From: Verrucomicrobiales bacterium
GTDB taxonomy: Bacteria > Verrucomicrobiota > Verrucomicrobiia > Limisphaerales > UBA9464
NCBI GenBank assembly: GCA_003445095.1
Contig: DLVS01000208.1
Location: 1-10,498 of the forward strand
DNA length: 10,498 nt
Direction: 5' to 3'
Shown here piece by piece: positions 1-7,738 of the stretch (positions are counted from its first letter, which is position 1; the number at the start of each line of letters is the position of its first letter). Position numbers and translations under genes: made by a program. Under the pieces are notes generated by a model. The model saw only the letters and a program-made list of their open reading frames with translations. It searched no databases and was not told the origin of the DNA.

Positions 1-2432
1 CCTTCCTCGGCTGGCAATGGATCCGGTTGCCCGGAGGCTTAACCGTTGCCGAAGGGGTCGCGCATTACGAAAAATTGGACTCGGTGCTCCTCGCCGAGCC
101 CAATCGTAAAGTTCCGCTGCTGCGTCCGCCGGTGGAGGTGGTAAGCGATGACCGCCGTCTGGCGCCGGCCGGAGAGGAACCGCCCATCATTCCCGATGAT
201 CCGATGTTCGGTCGGCAATGGAACCTACGAAAAATCGGAGCGACCAACGCCTGGGCCACGACCACGGGAAGCACCAATGTGGTCGTCGCCGTTTTCGATA
301 CCGGGGTGGATTACACCCATCCTGACCTGGCGCCGAATATGTGGCGCAATCCTGGCGAGAGCGGGCTGGACGCAGCGGGGAACGATAAGGCAACCAATCG
401 CATTGATGACGATAACAACGGCTATGTGGACGATCTCCATGGAATCGACGCAGTGACGGGTTCTGGCAATCCAATGGATCACGGATTCAAACGCGACGGC
501 TCAACGATCTATCATGGAACCTTTGTCGCGGGCGTCATTGGAGCCGTCGGTCACAACAATCTAGGCGTAACTGGGATTAACTGGACGACACAGATCATGG
601 CTCTGGATGTCATTGATTCGGATCTCACCGCAGATCCTCAGACCGCGCTTCAATGGGAGGCCAGCACAGAATTGGTGGCTTGGGACTATGTGCTCGGAAT
701 GAAGCGCCGGGGGGTCAATGTTCGAGTCATCAGCAATAGTGTCGCGCTGACCGCTTACAGCATCGCTGTACAGGAGGCCATCGCCGAACTGAGTCGCGAG
801 GGGGTGCTGATCGTGGAATCGGTTTGGATGAACTCCCAGGATGTTGACCTCTATGACATCTACTGGTCGCTACCAAGCATTCCCGCACTGATTCGAGTCG
901 CGTATTCAGATGAGTCGGACCAGCCTACGACTTCGAACTTCGGGCGGGGCACCGTCCACCTCGCCGCTCCGGGCGCGAACATCATATCCACTGAACCCGG
1001 CGGGGGTTATCGAACCGCTTCCGGCACCTCCTACTCCTGCCCTTTGGTTTCCGGAGCCGCCGCGTTGCTGCTCGCCGCCCGTCCCGACTTGACGTTAAAC
1101 CAACTCAAGGCCGCGCTTCTCGGATCAGTCGATCAACCGGCAGCGTTTCGCGGCAAAATGATTACCGGCGGCCGGCTGAACGTAGGCCGCGCGATGCAGT
1201 CGCTCTCGGCGGAAGATTCCAAGGCAATCGTGGTGACTTCCCTGCCCGCCGGGCAACGGACTCGGCCGAACTCAGCCATCCAGGTTGCCTTCAGCCGCCC
1301 CATGAACCGGGATTCGGTCGAAGCGGCCTTTTCCACCTCACCAGCACTGTCCGGAGAATTCGAATGGTCCAGCGATTCGGATTCGTTCCTTTTCAGACCC
1401 AGGGTTCTGCTGGACCGCTCGACGAATTACGTCGTTCGTATTCTGGGCACGGCGCTGGACCAGTCCGGCCAGCAGCTCGACGGGAATTTCAATCGACAGC
1501 GGGAAGGTTCACCCGATGACGACTACACCTGGGGATTTCGCTTTCCAGTCCTCAACGACGATTTCAGCGACGGTCAAGTTCTCAGCGGCGGGTCTGGCCG
1601 GATTGGCGGCACGACCCGCTACACCCGTTTAGAACCCGGAGAGAAACTTCAGGAACGTTTTTACGACGAAGGCGGCAATCCTGGAACCGTCTGGTACCGT
1701 TGGACGGCGCCGGAGTCCGAAGCCTGGTACACGTTTGATCTGGCTGGCGCATCCTTCGATACCTACCTGGCGATCTGCACAGGAACGGCGGTGGACAATT
1801 TGGTGACCATCGCCAAGGGCGACAATTATGGGAGCAACCGGAGCAGCCGCGTCTCGTTTCAGGCGTCTGCCACGAATTACTTCATAACCGTAATCGCGAA
1901 GAACGGCTCTCCGGGAGACACTTCTGGTCCCTTCAACCTGAGTTGGTATCCCACCCCGCCGCCCGGCTTTGCCGGCGTCGAAATTTCGCCCGCAAGCGGA
2001 ATTCCCGGCGCCCGCATCACGCTTACGGGAACCAACTTTACCGGGGCGACGGGCGTCCTTTTCGGCGGAGTGGCCGCCCACAGCTTCAGCAACGCGCCGG
2101 CCAACAACCTCGACCTTAGGCTCTCCGCAGAAGTCCCGCCTGGAGCGCGCTCTGGGCCGATCACGGTGGTCACGCCTTATGGCAACGCGACCACCACTGC
2201 CTCGTTCCAAGTGCTTCCGCCCCCGTTGTCCTTGCGGTTTTTGTCCAACGGCGAAGTGCAATTGCATTGGAACGCCACGGGCGACTTCTTCGTGGTCGAA
2301 CATTCCCGCGATCTCTTCGACTGGCAGGCTCTCGAATACCCTCCCGAGATTGGACCTGAGCACAGCACGCTGACCCTTCCATTCACCTTTCAACGATCGG
2401 GATTTTTCCGCCTGAGAACGCGACCCGAGTAG
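1..2432 (+). CDS. Secreted subtilisin-like (S8) serine protease with Ig-like, PPC-like and IPT/TIG modules, 5' truncated
   Basis: Extracellular peptidase of the subtilase family. The frame is open to the left edge (codons from base 3) and reads FLGWQWIR before the TTG at 27, continuing as an inhibitor-I9-like propeptide ending YEKLDSVLLAEPN. The true start and signal peptide therefore lie outside. Counting from the TTG, the triad is Asp91 (FDTGVD), His163 (HGTFVAG) and Ser335 (GTSYSCP). A probable Ca-binding loop, NRIDDDNNGYVDD, lies near 124-136. The oxyanion-Asn region (usually AAGN) reads VESVWMNS, so that Asn is shifted or absent. After the peptidase come a Big_5-like Ig domain (about 401-480), a PPC-like beta module starting NDDFSDG (about 510-640), an IPT/TIG domain (about 650-728) and a C-terminal module with VEHSRDLFDW and FFRLR. 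The extra modules suggest surface or polymer attachment (inferred). Stop TAG at 2430; it converges on the next gene with a 109-base gap. Family is secure; activity and substrate are not. Confidence 0.93.
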   Translation, partial: FLGWQWIRLPGGLTVAEGVAHYEKLDSVLLAEPNRKVPLLRPPVEVVSDDRRLAPAGEEPPIIPDDPMFGRQWNLRKIGATNAWATTTGSTNVVVAVFDTGVDYTHPDLAPNMWRNPGESGLDAAGNDKATNRIDDDNNGYVDDLHGIDAVTGSGNPMDHGFKRDGSTIYHGTFVAGVIGAVGHNNLGVTGINWTTQIMALDVIDSDLTADPQTALQWEASTELVAWDYVLGMKRRGVNVRVISNSVALTAYSIAVQEAIAELSREGVLIVESVWMNSQDVDLYDIYWSLPSIPALIRVAYSDESDQPTTSNFGRGTVHLAAPGANIISTEPGGGYRTASGTSYSCPLVSGAAALLLAARPDLTLNQLKAALLGSVDQPAAFRGKMITGGRLNVGRAMQSLSAEDSKAIVVTSLPAGQRTRPNSAIQVAFSRPMNRDSVEAAFSTSPALSGEFEWSSDSDSFLFRPRVLLDRSTNYVVRILGTALDQSGQQLDGNFNRQREGSPDDDYTWGFRFPVLNDDFSDGQVLSGGSGRIGGTTRYTRLEPGEKLQERFYDEGGNPGTVWYRWTAPESEAWYTFDLAGASFDTYLAICTGTAVDNLVTIAKGDNYGSNRSSRVSFQASATNYFITVIAKNGSPGDTSGPFNLSWYPTPPPGFAGVEISPASGIPGARITLTGTNFTGATGVLFGGVAAHSFSNAPANNLDLRLSAEVPPGARSGPITVVTPYGNATTTASFQVLPPPLSLRFLSNGEVQLHWNATGDFFVVEHSRDLFDWQALEYPPEIGPEHSTLTLPFTFQRSGFFRLRTRPE

Positions 2433-2541
2433 CTCGCCGGGCCTGACGACGTTTCCTCGAGATTGCAGACGGTAACCGAGGCAACGGCAGAGCCGGGGAA
2501 GGTGAGGGACGGGACACCCATCGATTTTGGCCGCGAAGCGT

Positions 2542-3939
2542 TCACTTGCCGCCATCGTCCGCGTCGTCGGAATCCGGGGACGAGCTATCTAAAACCGCGA
2601 GGGATCCAACTGGTTTAAACTTCCTAATTACCTGGTTGCCTACTTTAACCCCTTGTTGGTAGCCCACCAAGCATGCCCGCCGAAAGTGAATGCCAACCAA
2701 CATTCGCGAGAAGGCATTCTCCTTGGCGGCATCCGAAATCCGCTCAAACGACCGCGGACCAACCGTAGGAAACGGGATCGACATCGTACTGGTTAACGTG
2801 AAGGACTGGCGGTCCCCAAAAGTCGCAATCAGCACGGTCGCGGCCGCGGCTCCAACCGTCGCATGCGCTGACGGATAGTCAGGAACCGGCGGTGTGAGCA
2901 ACAGAGGTTCCCAGCTGGGATCGGCCTCGGTCAAATCGTTGCCGTCAATATCGGCATGCCGGATCGCCGTGATGGGCCGCCAGAAGTTGTACGCGAACTT
3001 CGACTCAATCGAGGCAATGTAGCCGTCGGCCATCGCGGCGTTCATCGCGCCGAACAATCGAGCATTGGAGTACAGGTCCCGTGGATGTTCGGCCACCAGC
3101 ATGCGCGCGATTCTGTTCCAGCCAAGGCCGCCACTCTCATACCAGAAGATCGCCAACTGAGTTTGGTCGTCAGTCCGTTCCACACTGTGAACGGACCCGA
3201 GACCTTTGATCTCATTGAGGTCGAACGTGTATTCAAGGTCCCCGACCCCATAAGGCGGAGGAGCGCGGAACTGGCTTCCACTCCGGAGCACAAACGGCGT
3301 GACATTGCCCCAATTTACGGCGTCCACGAACCCATTGAAAGGGGGACCATCAAACGGCGGAGTGGGCTGGTAGTCGCCCGGGTTGGACCCCGGAAAGTAC
3401 GGTCCCGTCGGGTTTGCGGAGCCGTCATCGGCGCGGGCGGCGAGCATTTCAGCCGCGGCGGCCTGGCCAAGGTTGATGCCCCGGATCTTTGCCGGTCCTG
3501 GCGGGATCGCCGCTAACTCATTTGCCAACAAAGTGTCGAAGTCCGCGGTGCCGTCGATGAATTCGTGGACCAACACATCATGGGCCGCTTGCGCGCCGGC
3601 GGCCTCCGGATTCGCGGAGTGACGAGGCCGGCCAATCGCCGAGCGGATCGCTTTGGCCATCGCCAGGTGGGCCATCGCGTAGACCCGCGTCTCGACGAAT
3701 GGCGCCAGAGGAACAGGGGAACGCGGAGCCGCATAGTCGGCCATCGCCACGTTCCAATCGATAACCACATCTGCTCGGGCTGAGCCAACGACTAGAGCAA
3801 TAGTTAAAATGATAACGAGTCGGCCGAGCGGCCGGCGGGAGCGGAATACTGTGTCGAGACAGGTTGATGTGCTGCATGCTGACACTGCACCAGTGAGGCT
3901 TTCGGGCAGAGCCCGTGAATCGGTAAGAGGAAGTTTCAT
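2542..3939 (-). CDS. Vanadium-dependent haloperoxidase / PAP2-superfamily protein, exported
   Basis: Member of the vanadium haloperoxidase and acid phosphatase (PAP2) superfamily, which binds vanadate or phosphate; peroxide-dependent halide oxidation is the best-known role. In this 465-aa product the oxyanion-binding set is present with family spacing: Lys314 and Arg321 (KFAYNFWRP, 7 apart), Ser357 and His359 (PSAH), Arg412 and His418 (SRMLVGIHFR, 6 apart). These match Lys353/Arg360, Ser402/His404 and Arg490/His496 of Curvularia chloroperoxidase. The usual PSGH is PSAH here. Export is indicated by a basic stretch (FRSRRPLGR), a hydrophobic core at 41-52 and an AxA site (SARA, cleavage after 56). 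The leader is long from this ATG; an in-frame GTG at residue 19 is an alternative start, and neither has a clear Shine-Dalgarno. The tail is acidic and Ser/Asp rich. It is divergent from the kinase at 4154. Substrate and true activity (halide oxidation or phosphatase) cannot be told from sequence. Confidence 0.9.
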   Translation of the reverse strand: MKLPLTDSRALPESLTGAVSACSTSTCLDTVFRSRRPLGRLVIILTIALVVGSARADVVIDWNVAMADYAAPRSPVPLAPFVETRVYAMAHLAMAKAIRSAIGRPRHSANPEAAGAQAAHDVLVHEFIDGTADFDTLLANELAAIPPGPAKIRGINLGQAAAAEMLAARADDGSANPTGPYFPGSNPGDYQPTPPFDGPPFNGFVDAVNWGNVTPFVLRSGSQFRAPPPYGVGDLEYTFDLNEIKGLGSVHSVERTDDQTQLAIFWYESGGLGWNRIARMLVAEHPRDLYSNARLFGAMNAAMADGYIASIESKFAYNFWRPITAIRHADIDGNDLTEADPSWEPLLLTPPVPDYPSAHATVGAAAATVLIATFGDRQSFTLTSTMSIPFPTVGPRSFERISDAAKENAFSRMLVGIHFRRACLVGYQQGVKVGNQVIRKFKPVGSLAVLDSSSPDSDDADDGGK

Positions 3940-4153
3940 GTTATTGACTTTTATCGGCCCGCTTTGTCTGGCCGTTACTAGTGGATTCCCAAGGCGAGAC
4001 AGTTTCTTACAAACCCACGGCGAGCGTGATTGGTACGGTGATCCATGGTTAGGCGCTCTAGAGCTCTGGCCCTGAATCGCGAGACAAGACTTGTTCGCTT
4101 AGAGTTCCTGCTTTCCCGGAGCCGACAATTAGCGTACTTGCAAACACACGGCT
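3940..4153. promoter_or_regulatory. Divergent intergenic region between haloperoxidase and first kinase
   Basis: This 214-base gap must hold the promoters of both divergent genes. I could not place convincing -35/-10 boxes or a Shine-Dalgarno for either start. Two structures are visible. One is an imperfect direct repeat, CTTACAAACCCACGGC at 4006-4021 and CTTGCAAACACACGGC at 4137-4152 (14 of 16 identical), the second copy ending just before the kinase ATG. The other is a short dyad, ACAAG-A-CTTGT, at 4084-4094. Either could be a regulator site, but both are short enough to be chance. Confidence 0.4.
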
Positions 4154-6184
4154 ATGAGCAGCCCTCGGTCCGACCCGTCCCCGTCCGGTTTCGGTGCGTT
4201 TCAACTGGGAGACTCGATTCCGCCTGCTCCTGCCTCCCAGTCACCGCCACCAATTCCCGACCACCAACTTCTCCATTCAATTGGCCGAGGTAGTTACGGT
4301 GAGGTCTGGCTGGCCCGCAGTGCCACAGGGTCGCTCCGCGCGGTGAAGATCGTCCGCCGCAGCTCCTTTGATCAGGACCGGCCATATGAACGCGAATTCG
4401 AGGGGATTAAGAATTTTGAGCCGATCTCCCATGCGCGCGAAAGCCAGGTGGACATTTTCCATGTCGGCCGGAACGACACCGACGGATTTTTCTATTACAT
4501 CATGGAGTTGGCCGATCCAGTGGCCGGTGATCAGTCGTCAGTGATCAGGGGTCCGACGGAGAAACCGGAGTCCAACGACGGTCGCGGCACTTTGCGGAAG
4601 GCTGACGCACCGATTACCGATTACTTTCCTAGAACGTTAAAGCACGACCTCCGCAGTCGCGGCGCTCTGCCCGTCGCGGAGTGCGTCCAAATCGCCCTCT
4701 CGCTCACTCGCGCCCTGGAGCACCTGCACAGTCACGGACTTGTCCACCGTGACATCAAACCCTCGAACATCATCTTTGTGAACGGCGTGCCCAAGCTGGC
4801 CGATATTGGCTTGGTGACGAGCGTCGATGCTACCCGCTCGTTTGTGGGCACTGATGGTTACATCCCGCCCGAAGGGCCCGGGAGTCCGCAAGCCGACTTC
4901 TACAGCCTCGGCAAAGTGCTCTACGAATGCGTTACCGGCAAAGACCGGCTCGATTTCCCGGAACTACCCACCGATTGGCGCACTCACTGGGATTTCAAGC
5001 AGTTGCTTGAGTTCAACGAAGTCCTTACCCGCGCGTGCGACACCGACCCAAGGCAGCGCTATCCGTCCGCCGAACAACTGCGCGCCGACCTGGAGCTCCT
5101 ACAAAGCGGTAACTCGGTAAAAAAGAAGCGTGACCGCCAGAAGAATTGGAAGGTGGGAAAAAGAGTGGGCGTCGCCGCCGTCATCCTAATGTTACTTACG
5201 ATTGTGGCGCTCCGTTTCCCGCGCGGGAGTTCCGACGGATACGACCAGTCCTCCGAGCCGGAAGTCAACGCACTGGTCGAGCAGGGATTTGTTGCGTGGC
5301 GTGAAGGAATACCACAACGGACACAATACGCGGAGCAGCAATTTCAGAAAGCGCATCAAATAGAACCGACTTTTGTTCCGGCACTTTACGGACTCGGAGC
5401 AGTTTATTTGGGCGATGGAACGAAACTCCGGGAAATCGCGAAAAAACTGGAAGAAATTGCTCCAGACTCCGCCGAGACCTGGCAACTGGTAGCCTATATT
5501 GAATGGAATGAGGGTCAATTTCGGCAAGGCCTCGCTGACATGAAACGGGCCACGGAAAAACGCCCCGCCTGCAAGGAAGGTCATGCCTGGGCGCACGGCG
5601 GATATGGATACTTCTTGCAAAACGTGGGTGACGCCCAGGGCGCCCTGGAACAATACCGCCAAGCCAAAACAATCATCAACGGAATCGATCCAATCATCCT
5701 CGACCATTTCGGTCATACCTATTACATGCGGAGTAATCTCGTGGAGGCTTTGAATTATTATCAAGCTTCGATTGACCAAACGCCGACCCACATCGGCGGG
5801 CATTGGTGGAAAGCGCGGACCTTGGAAGAAATGGGACGGTTCGACGAAGCCACCGAAGAATACGAGAAGAGCGACCGATTGGCTGGGGAAGATCCAGTGA
5901 AAACGAAGAGGTTTTACGACACGCTGCGCAGCGCGCTTCAGCGAGGCGGAACTGAAAGTTACTGGCGCAAGAAACTCGAAGAGGCTCACAAAGAAACATC
6001 GCCCAATCTTTACTACATCGCCACGCTCTATGCCCGCCTTGGAGAGTGGGATCGCGCATACGACCATCTTGAAAGAGCTTTCGAACAAAACCCTTTTGCG
6101 GGAGGATTAATGGTCGATCTCTGTTGGAAGCACACCGACGAGCGCTTCCAAAAATTCGCCAGGAAGATCGGGCTGATGCAATAA
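4154..6184 (+). CDS. Membrane Ser/Thr protein kinase with extracytoplasmic TPR domain (copy 1)
   Basis: Hanks-type Ser/Thr kinase, 676 aa, predicted to phosphorylate cytoplasmic proteins in response to a signal or partner met outside the membrane. The kinase domain spans about 36-318: glycine loop IGRGSYGEVW (43-52), ATP Lys65 (AVKIV), probable helix-C Glu81, catalytic loop HRDIKPSN (Asp200, Lys202, Asn205), metal motif DIG instead of DFG (217-219), activation segment VGTDGYIPPE with APE-like Glu240, Asp248 (ADFYSLG) and Arg302 (QRYPS). Residues 121-158 are a hydrophilic linker. A basic run (SVKKKRDRQKNWKVGKR) precedes a single membrane helix at 338-354. Residues 371-660 form tandem TPR-like helical repeats, ending KIGLMQ. 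The TPR half probably faces the periplasm, given the basic cytoplasmic flank. The ATG at 4154 is chosen because the paralogue starts in step with it; no Shine-Dalgarno is seen. Monocistronic by layout. Substrates and signal unknown. Confidence 0.93.
   Translation: MSSPRSDPSPSGFGAFQLGDSIPPAPASQSPPPIPDHQLLHSIGRGSYGEVWLARSATGSLRAVKIVRRSSFDQDRPYEREFEGIKNFEPISHARESQVDIFHVGRNDTDGFFYYIMELADPVAGDQSSVIRGPTEKPESNDGRGTLRKADAPITDYFPRTLKHDLRSRGALPVAECVQIALSLTRALEHLHSHGLVHRDIKPSNIIFVNGVPKLADIGLVTSVDATRSFVGTDGYIPPEGPGSPQADFYSLGKVLYECVTGKDRLDFPELPTDWRTHWDFKQLLEFNEVLTRACDTDPRQRYPSAEQLRADLELLQSGNSVKKKRDRQKNWKVGKRVGVAAVILMLLTIVALRFPRGSSDGYDQSSEPEVNALVEQGFVAWREGIPQRTQYAEQQFQKAHQIEPTFVPALYGLGAVYLGDGTKLREIAKKLEEIAPDSAETWQLVAYIEWNEGQFRQGLADMKRATEKRPACKEGHAWAHGGYGYFLQNVGDAQGALEQYRQAKTIINGIDPIILDHFGHTYYMRSNLVEALNYYQASIDQTPTHIGGHWWKARTLEEMGRFDEATEEYEKSDRLAGEDPVKTKRFYDTLRSALQRGGTESYWRKKLEEAHKETSPNLYYIATLYARLGEWDRAYDHLERAFEQNPFAGGLMVDLCWKHTDERFQKFARKIGLMQ
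4262..4686 (+). repeat. Near-identical kinase-domain tract, copy A (pairs with 7847-8271)
   Basis: Compared base by base with copy B at a constant offset of 3585, this 425-base stretch has only six mismatches, at 4327, 4405, 4420, 4604, 4630 and 4637. Five are silent and one changes Asp151 to Asn. Just upstream the N-terminal coding sequence is unrelated for about 30 codons. From 4687 divergence jumps to roughly 36 differences in 295 bases, mostly at third codon positions. The sharp edges and synonymous identity point to a recent gene-conversion tract. Confidence 0.9.
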
Positions 6185-6247
6185 GCTACGTAATCGACGG
6201 TTTTGCGTATTGGGTCTTCATTTGAAACTCCTCGGCCTGGTTCCAAC
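6185..6247. other. Short convergent gap between kinase copy 1 and the FGE-like gene
   Basis: The two converging genes are separated by 63 bases. I see no stable hairpin and no T tract on either strand, so no intrinsic terminator can be called. Termination may be Rho-dependent or read through (inferred). Confidence 0.4.
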
Positions 6248-7390
6248 TCACTGTGTGGATGACCTTACACAACGGAATCCAAGGCCATCGCCACGGCCAT
6301 CCGCAGAGCCGTGAAAACGCGCGGCCACCCGGCATCCGTCCGCCTCATTGTAGTACCAGCTACCTCCCCGTGCCACTCGGTCCGAGCCCGTTGACGGACT
6401 CCGCGGATCAACCTGAGCCGCGCTGCTGTACGTGGAATATGAATCCCAGCACCACTTGTGCAGATTTCCTGCTGCATCGTACAGCCCGTAGCCATTGGGA
6501 GCGAAGTAACCCACCGGACTGGTGTAAGGCTCAACACTATCATCGAAATCGTGCTCGTAGCCACCGGTAGCACTTTGGTCATAGGAATATTTCCCAGTAT
6601 CGGAGAAATAGTTCGCTCGGCTTTGATTGATGTTGTCCGTATCTGACCACGGGAAGCGATGGCCGCTGACCCCACCCCGCGCCGCCTTCTCCCATTCGGC
6701 TTCCGTCGGCAGACGATAGCCGTTGGCGTTCCAGTTCACGAAAGCGTTGCCGAGGTTGATTCGGCCGGTGCGATAAATGTTCGTCTGGGCAGCGCTGGTG
6801 AAATAGCAAGGCGTGATCCCCTCGCTTTCCGACCGAGCGTTGCACCATTTCACCACGTCGTACCAGTTCACCGTGTGCACCGGGTGGTTGTCTGCCTTTC
6901 CCAATCCAGGATTGTCGAACGCGTACCCGTGGTTGGTGGCCCACTGATAGACTTGTTGCCAAAGCGCGTATGTGACCAGCTTCGTGTCCATATAGAAGGC
7001 ACTCACCGTGACGGTGTGGGTGGGCCGAGCGGTCGGGTCGTGGTCGAGACTGTCGCCCATGATGAATGGCCCGGCGGGAATCAGAGTCATCCCGTTTGGT
7101 AAGGGGGATGCCACCACGCGATAAAGCCGCAGCGGTGACGGCGATGCGCTGGCATCGACGAACCAAAAGGGCGTTTGCGTCACAGTGAGGTTGGTTAAGA
7201 CCACCCAGCTCGCCTGGTTGAGATCGGTGCTGTATTGAACTGTATTGGCCGTGGCCAGGTCGCTCGTAATGGTCAATCGTGGAACTAGGCTGATATTGTC
7301 GATTACCGGGTCTGCCGCGTGCGCGGCCATCGCGGCACAAAGTCCCAGAGCGCAAGAACTGGCAAACAGTTGTTTTGTTCTGTTGTTCAT
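6248..7390 (-). CDS. Secreted formylglycine-generating-enzyme-like (SUMF1/FGE-sulfatase) protein, probably not a sulfatase activator
   Basis: A 380-aa protein with a cleavable signal peptide (MNNRTKQ, hydrophobic core, AAHA cleaved near residue 25). Residues 26-92 form a small beta module with VQYSTDL and RLYRV, like the C-terminal module of the protease at the left end. The FGE-sulfatase fold (C-type-lectin-like) covers about 98-378. Landmarks are PAGPFIMGD, HPVHTVNWYDVVKWCN, NGYRLPTEAEWEKAARGG, NGYGLYDAAGNL, RVARGGSWYY and LGFRCV. True FGE oxidises a sulfatase Cys using a copper-binding Cys pair in GGSFLC....YC. Here the first position is Tyr347 (GGSWYYNEADGCR), and the only nearby Cys, Cys353, does not fit the second position. 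Formylglycine formation is therefore unlikely; a binding or other role is more probable. ATG at 7390 follows a weak GGGA at five bases. It lies opposite in strand between the two paralogous kinases. Confidence 0.9.
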   Translation of the reverse strand: MNNRTKQLFASSCALGLCAAMAAHAADPVIDNISLVPRLTITSDLATANTVQYSTDLNQASWVVLTNLTVTQTPFWFVDASASPSPLRLYRVVASPLPNGMTLIPAGPFIMGDSLDHDPTARPTHTVTVSAFYMDTKLVTYALWQQVYQWATNHGYAFDNPGLGKADNHPVHTVNWYDVVKWCNARSESEGITPCYFTSAAQTNIYRTGRINLGNAFVNWNANGYRLPTEAEWEKAARGGVSGHRFPWSDTDNINQSRANYFSDTGKYSYDQSATGGYEHDFDDSVEPYTSPVGYFAPNGYGLYDAAGNLHKWCWDSYSTYSSAAQVDPRSPSTGSDRVARGGSWYYNEADGCRVAARFHGSADGRGDGLGFRCVRSSTQ

Positions 7391-7738
7391 AATGTTCCCG
7401 CACCGCTGCCCACTCGGACGGGTGCTACAGATAAGTTCCCCAGCCCGCGCCCATTCTTACAGCGGAGGCAAAAATTGTTGGAAGAACGTTGGTTCGGTAG
7501 GGGCAGGCTGCGCCTCGACCGCGGGGCCGTCGCAGCGCAACCGCCCCACCAGGTTCATGGTCAACAAGACTGTCCGGGTTTTGGGAATCGGCGCTCTCCA
7601 CGAACCACCCCACACGGTAGGGACGGCGCGCTGCGTCGTACCCGGCCTGAACGCAGCTCCGGGCTGGCCTTCGCAGGGACGCGTCGAATATTTTCGTCTC
7701 GTCATTGCGGGAATTGTGTCTAACTCCGCGCATCCGGT
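7391..7738. other. Non-coding divergent gap between FGE-like gene and second kinase
   Basis: This 348-base region has no convincing gene. It should contain promoters for both flanking divergent genes, but none could be placed. Its composition changes along its length. Around 7500-7550 there is a GC-rich block, 7552-7606 is bounded by a 9-base inverted repeat, and 7620-7644 can fold into a stem. The middle part looks like dispersed intergenic repeat DNA rather than decayed coding sequence. This is an impression from recalled Verrucomicrobiota intergenic sequences and was not checked. Confidence 0.5.
7552..7606. repeat. Inverted repeat in intergenic region, possible dispersed element
   Basis: GGTTCATGG at 7552-7560 faces CCACGAACC at 7598-7606 (8 of 9 complementary), enclosing 37 bases. 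Immediately downstream GGGACGGCGC (7620-7629) can pair with GCGTCGTACCC (7634-7644) with one bulged base. Together they suggest a structured intergenic repeat; copy number elsewhere is unknown. Confidence 0.4.

Noticed and set aside
2433..2541. A terminator in the convergent gap after the protease
   Set aside because: Short GC-rich inverted matches exist, but no stem of useful length followed by a T tract on either strand.
1629..2555. A 308-codon open frame on the minus strand opposite the protease
   Set aside because: It is Arg/Gly-rich with no recognisable domain and lies wholly over the well-supported C-terminal modules of the protease; a GC-driven shadow frame.
5192..6088. A 298-codon open frame on the minus strand opposite the first kinase's TPR region
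   Set aside because: It has no domain and is antisense to a clear TPR sequence that is conserved in the paralogue; not conserved as an open frame in copy 2.
6579..7403. A 274-codon minus-strand frame overlapping the FGE-like gene
   Set aside because: It runs in another frame of the same strand and is low-complexity Arg/His/Pro-rich, without the conserved motifs that the 380-aa frame has.
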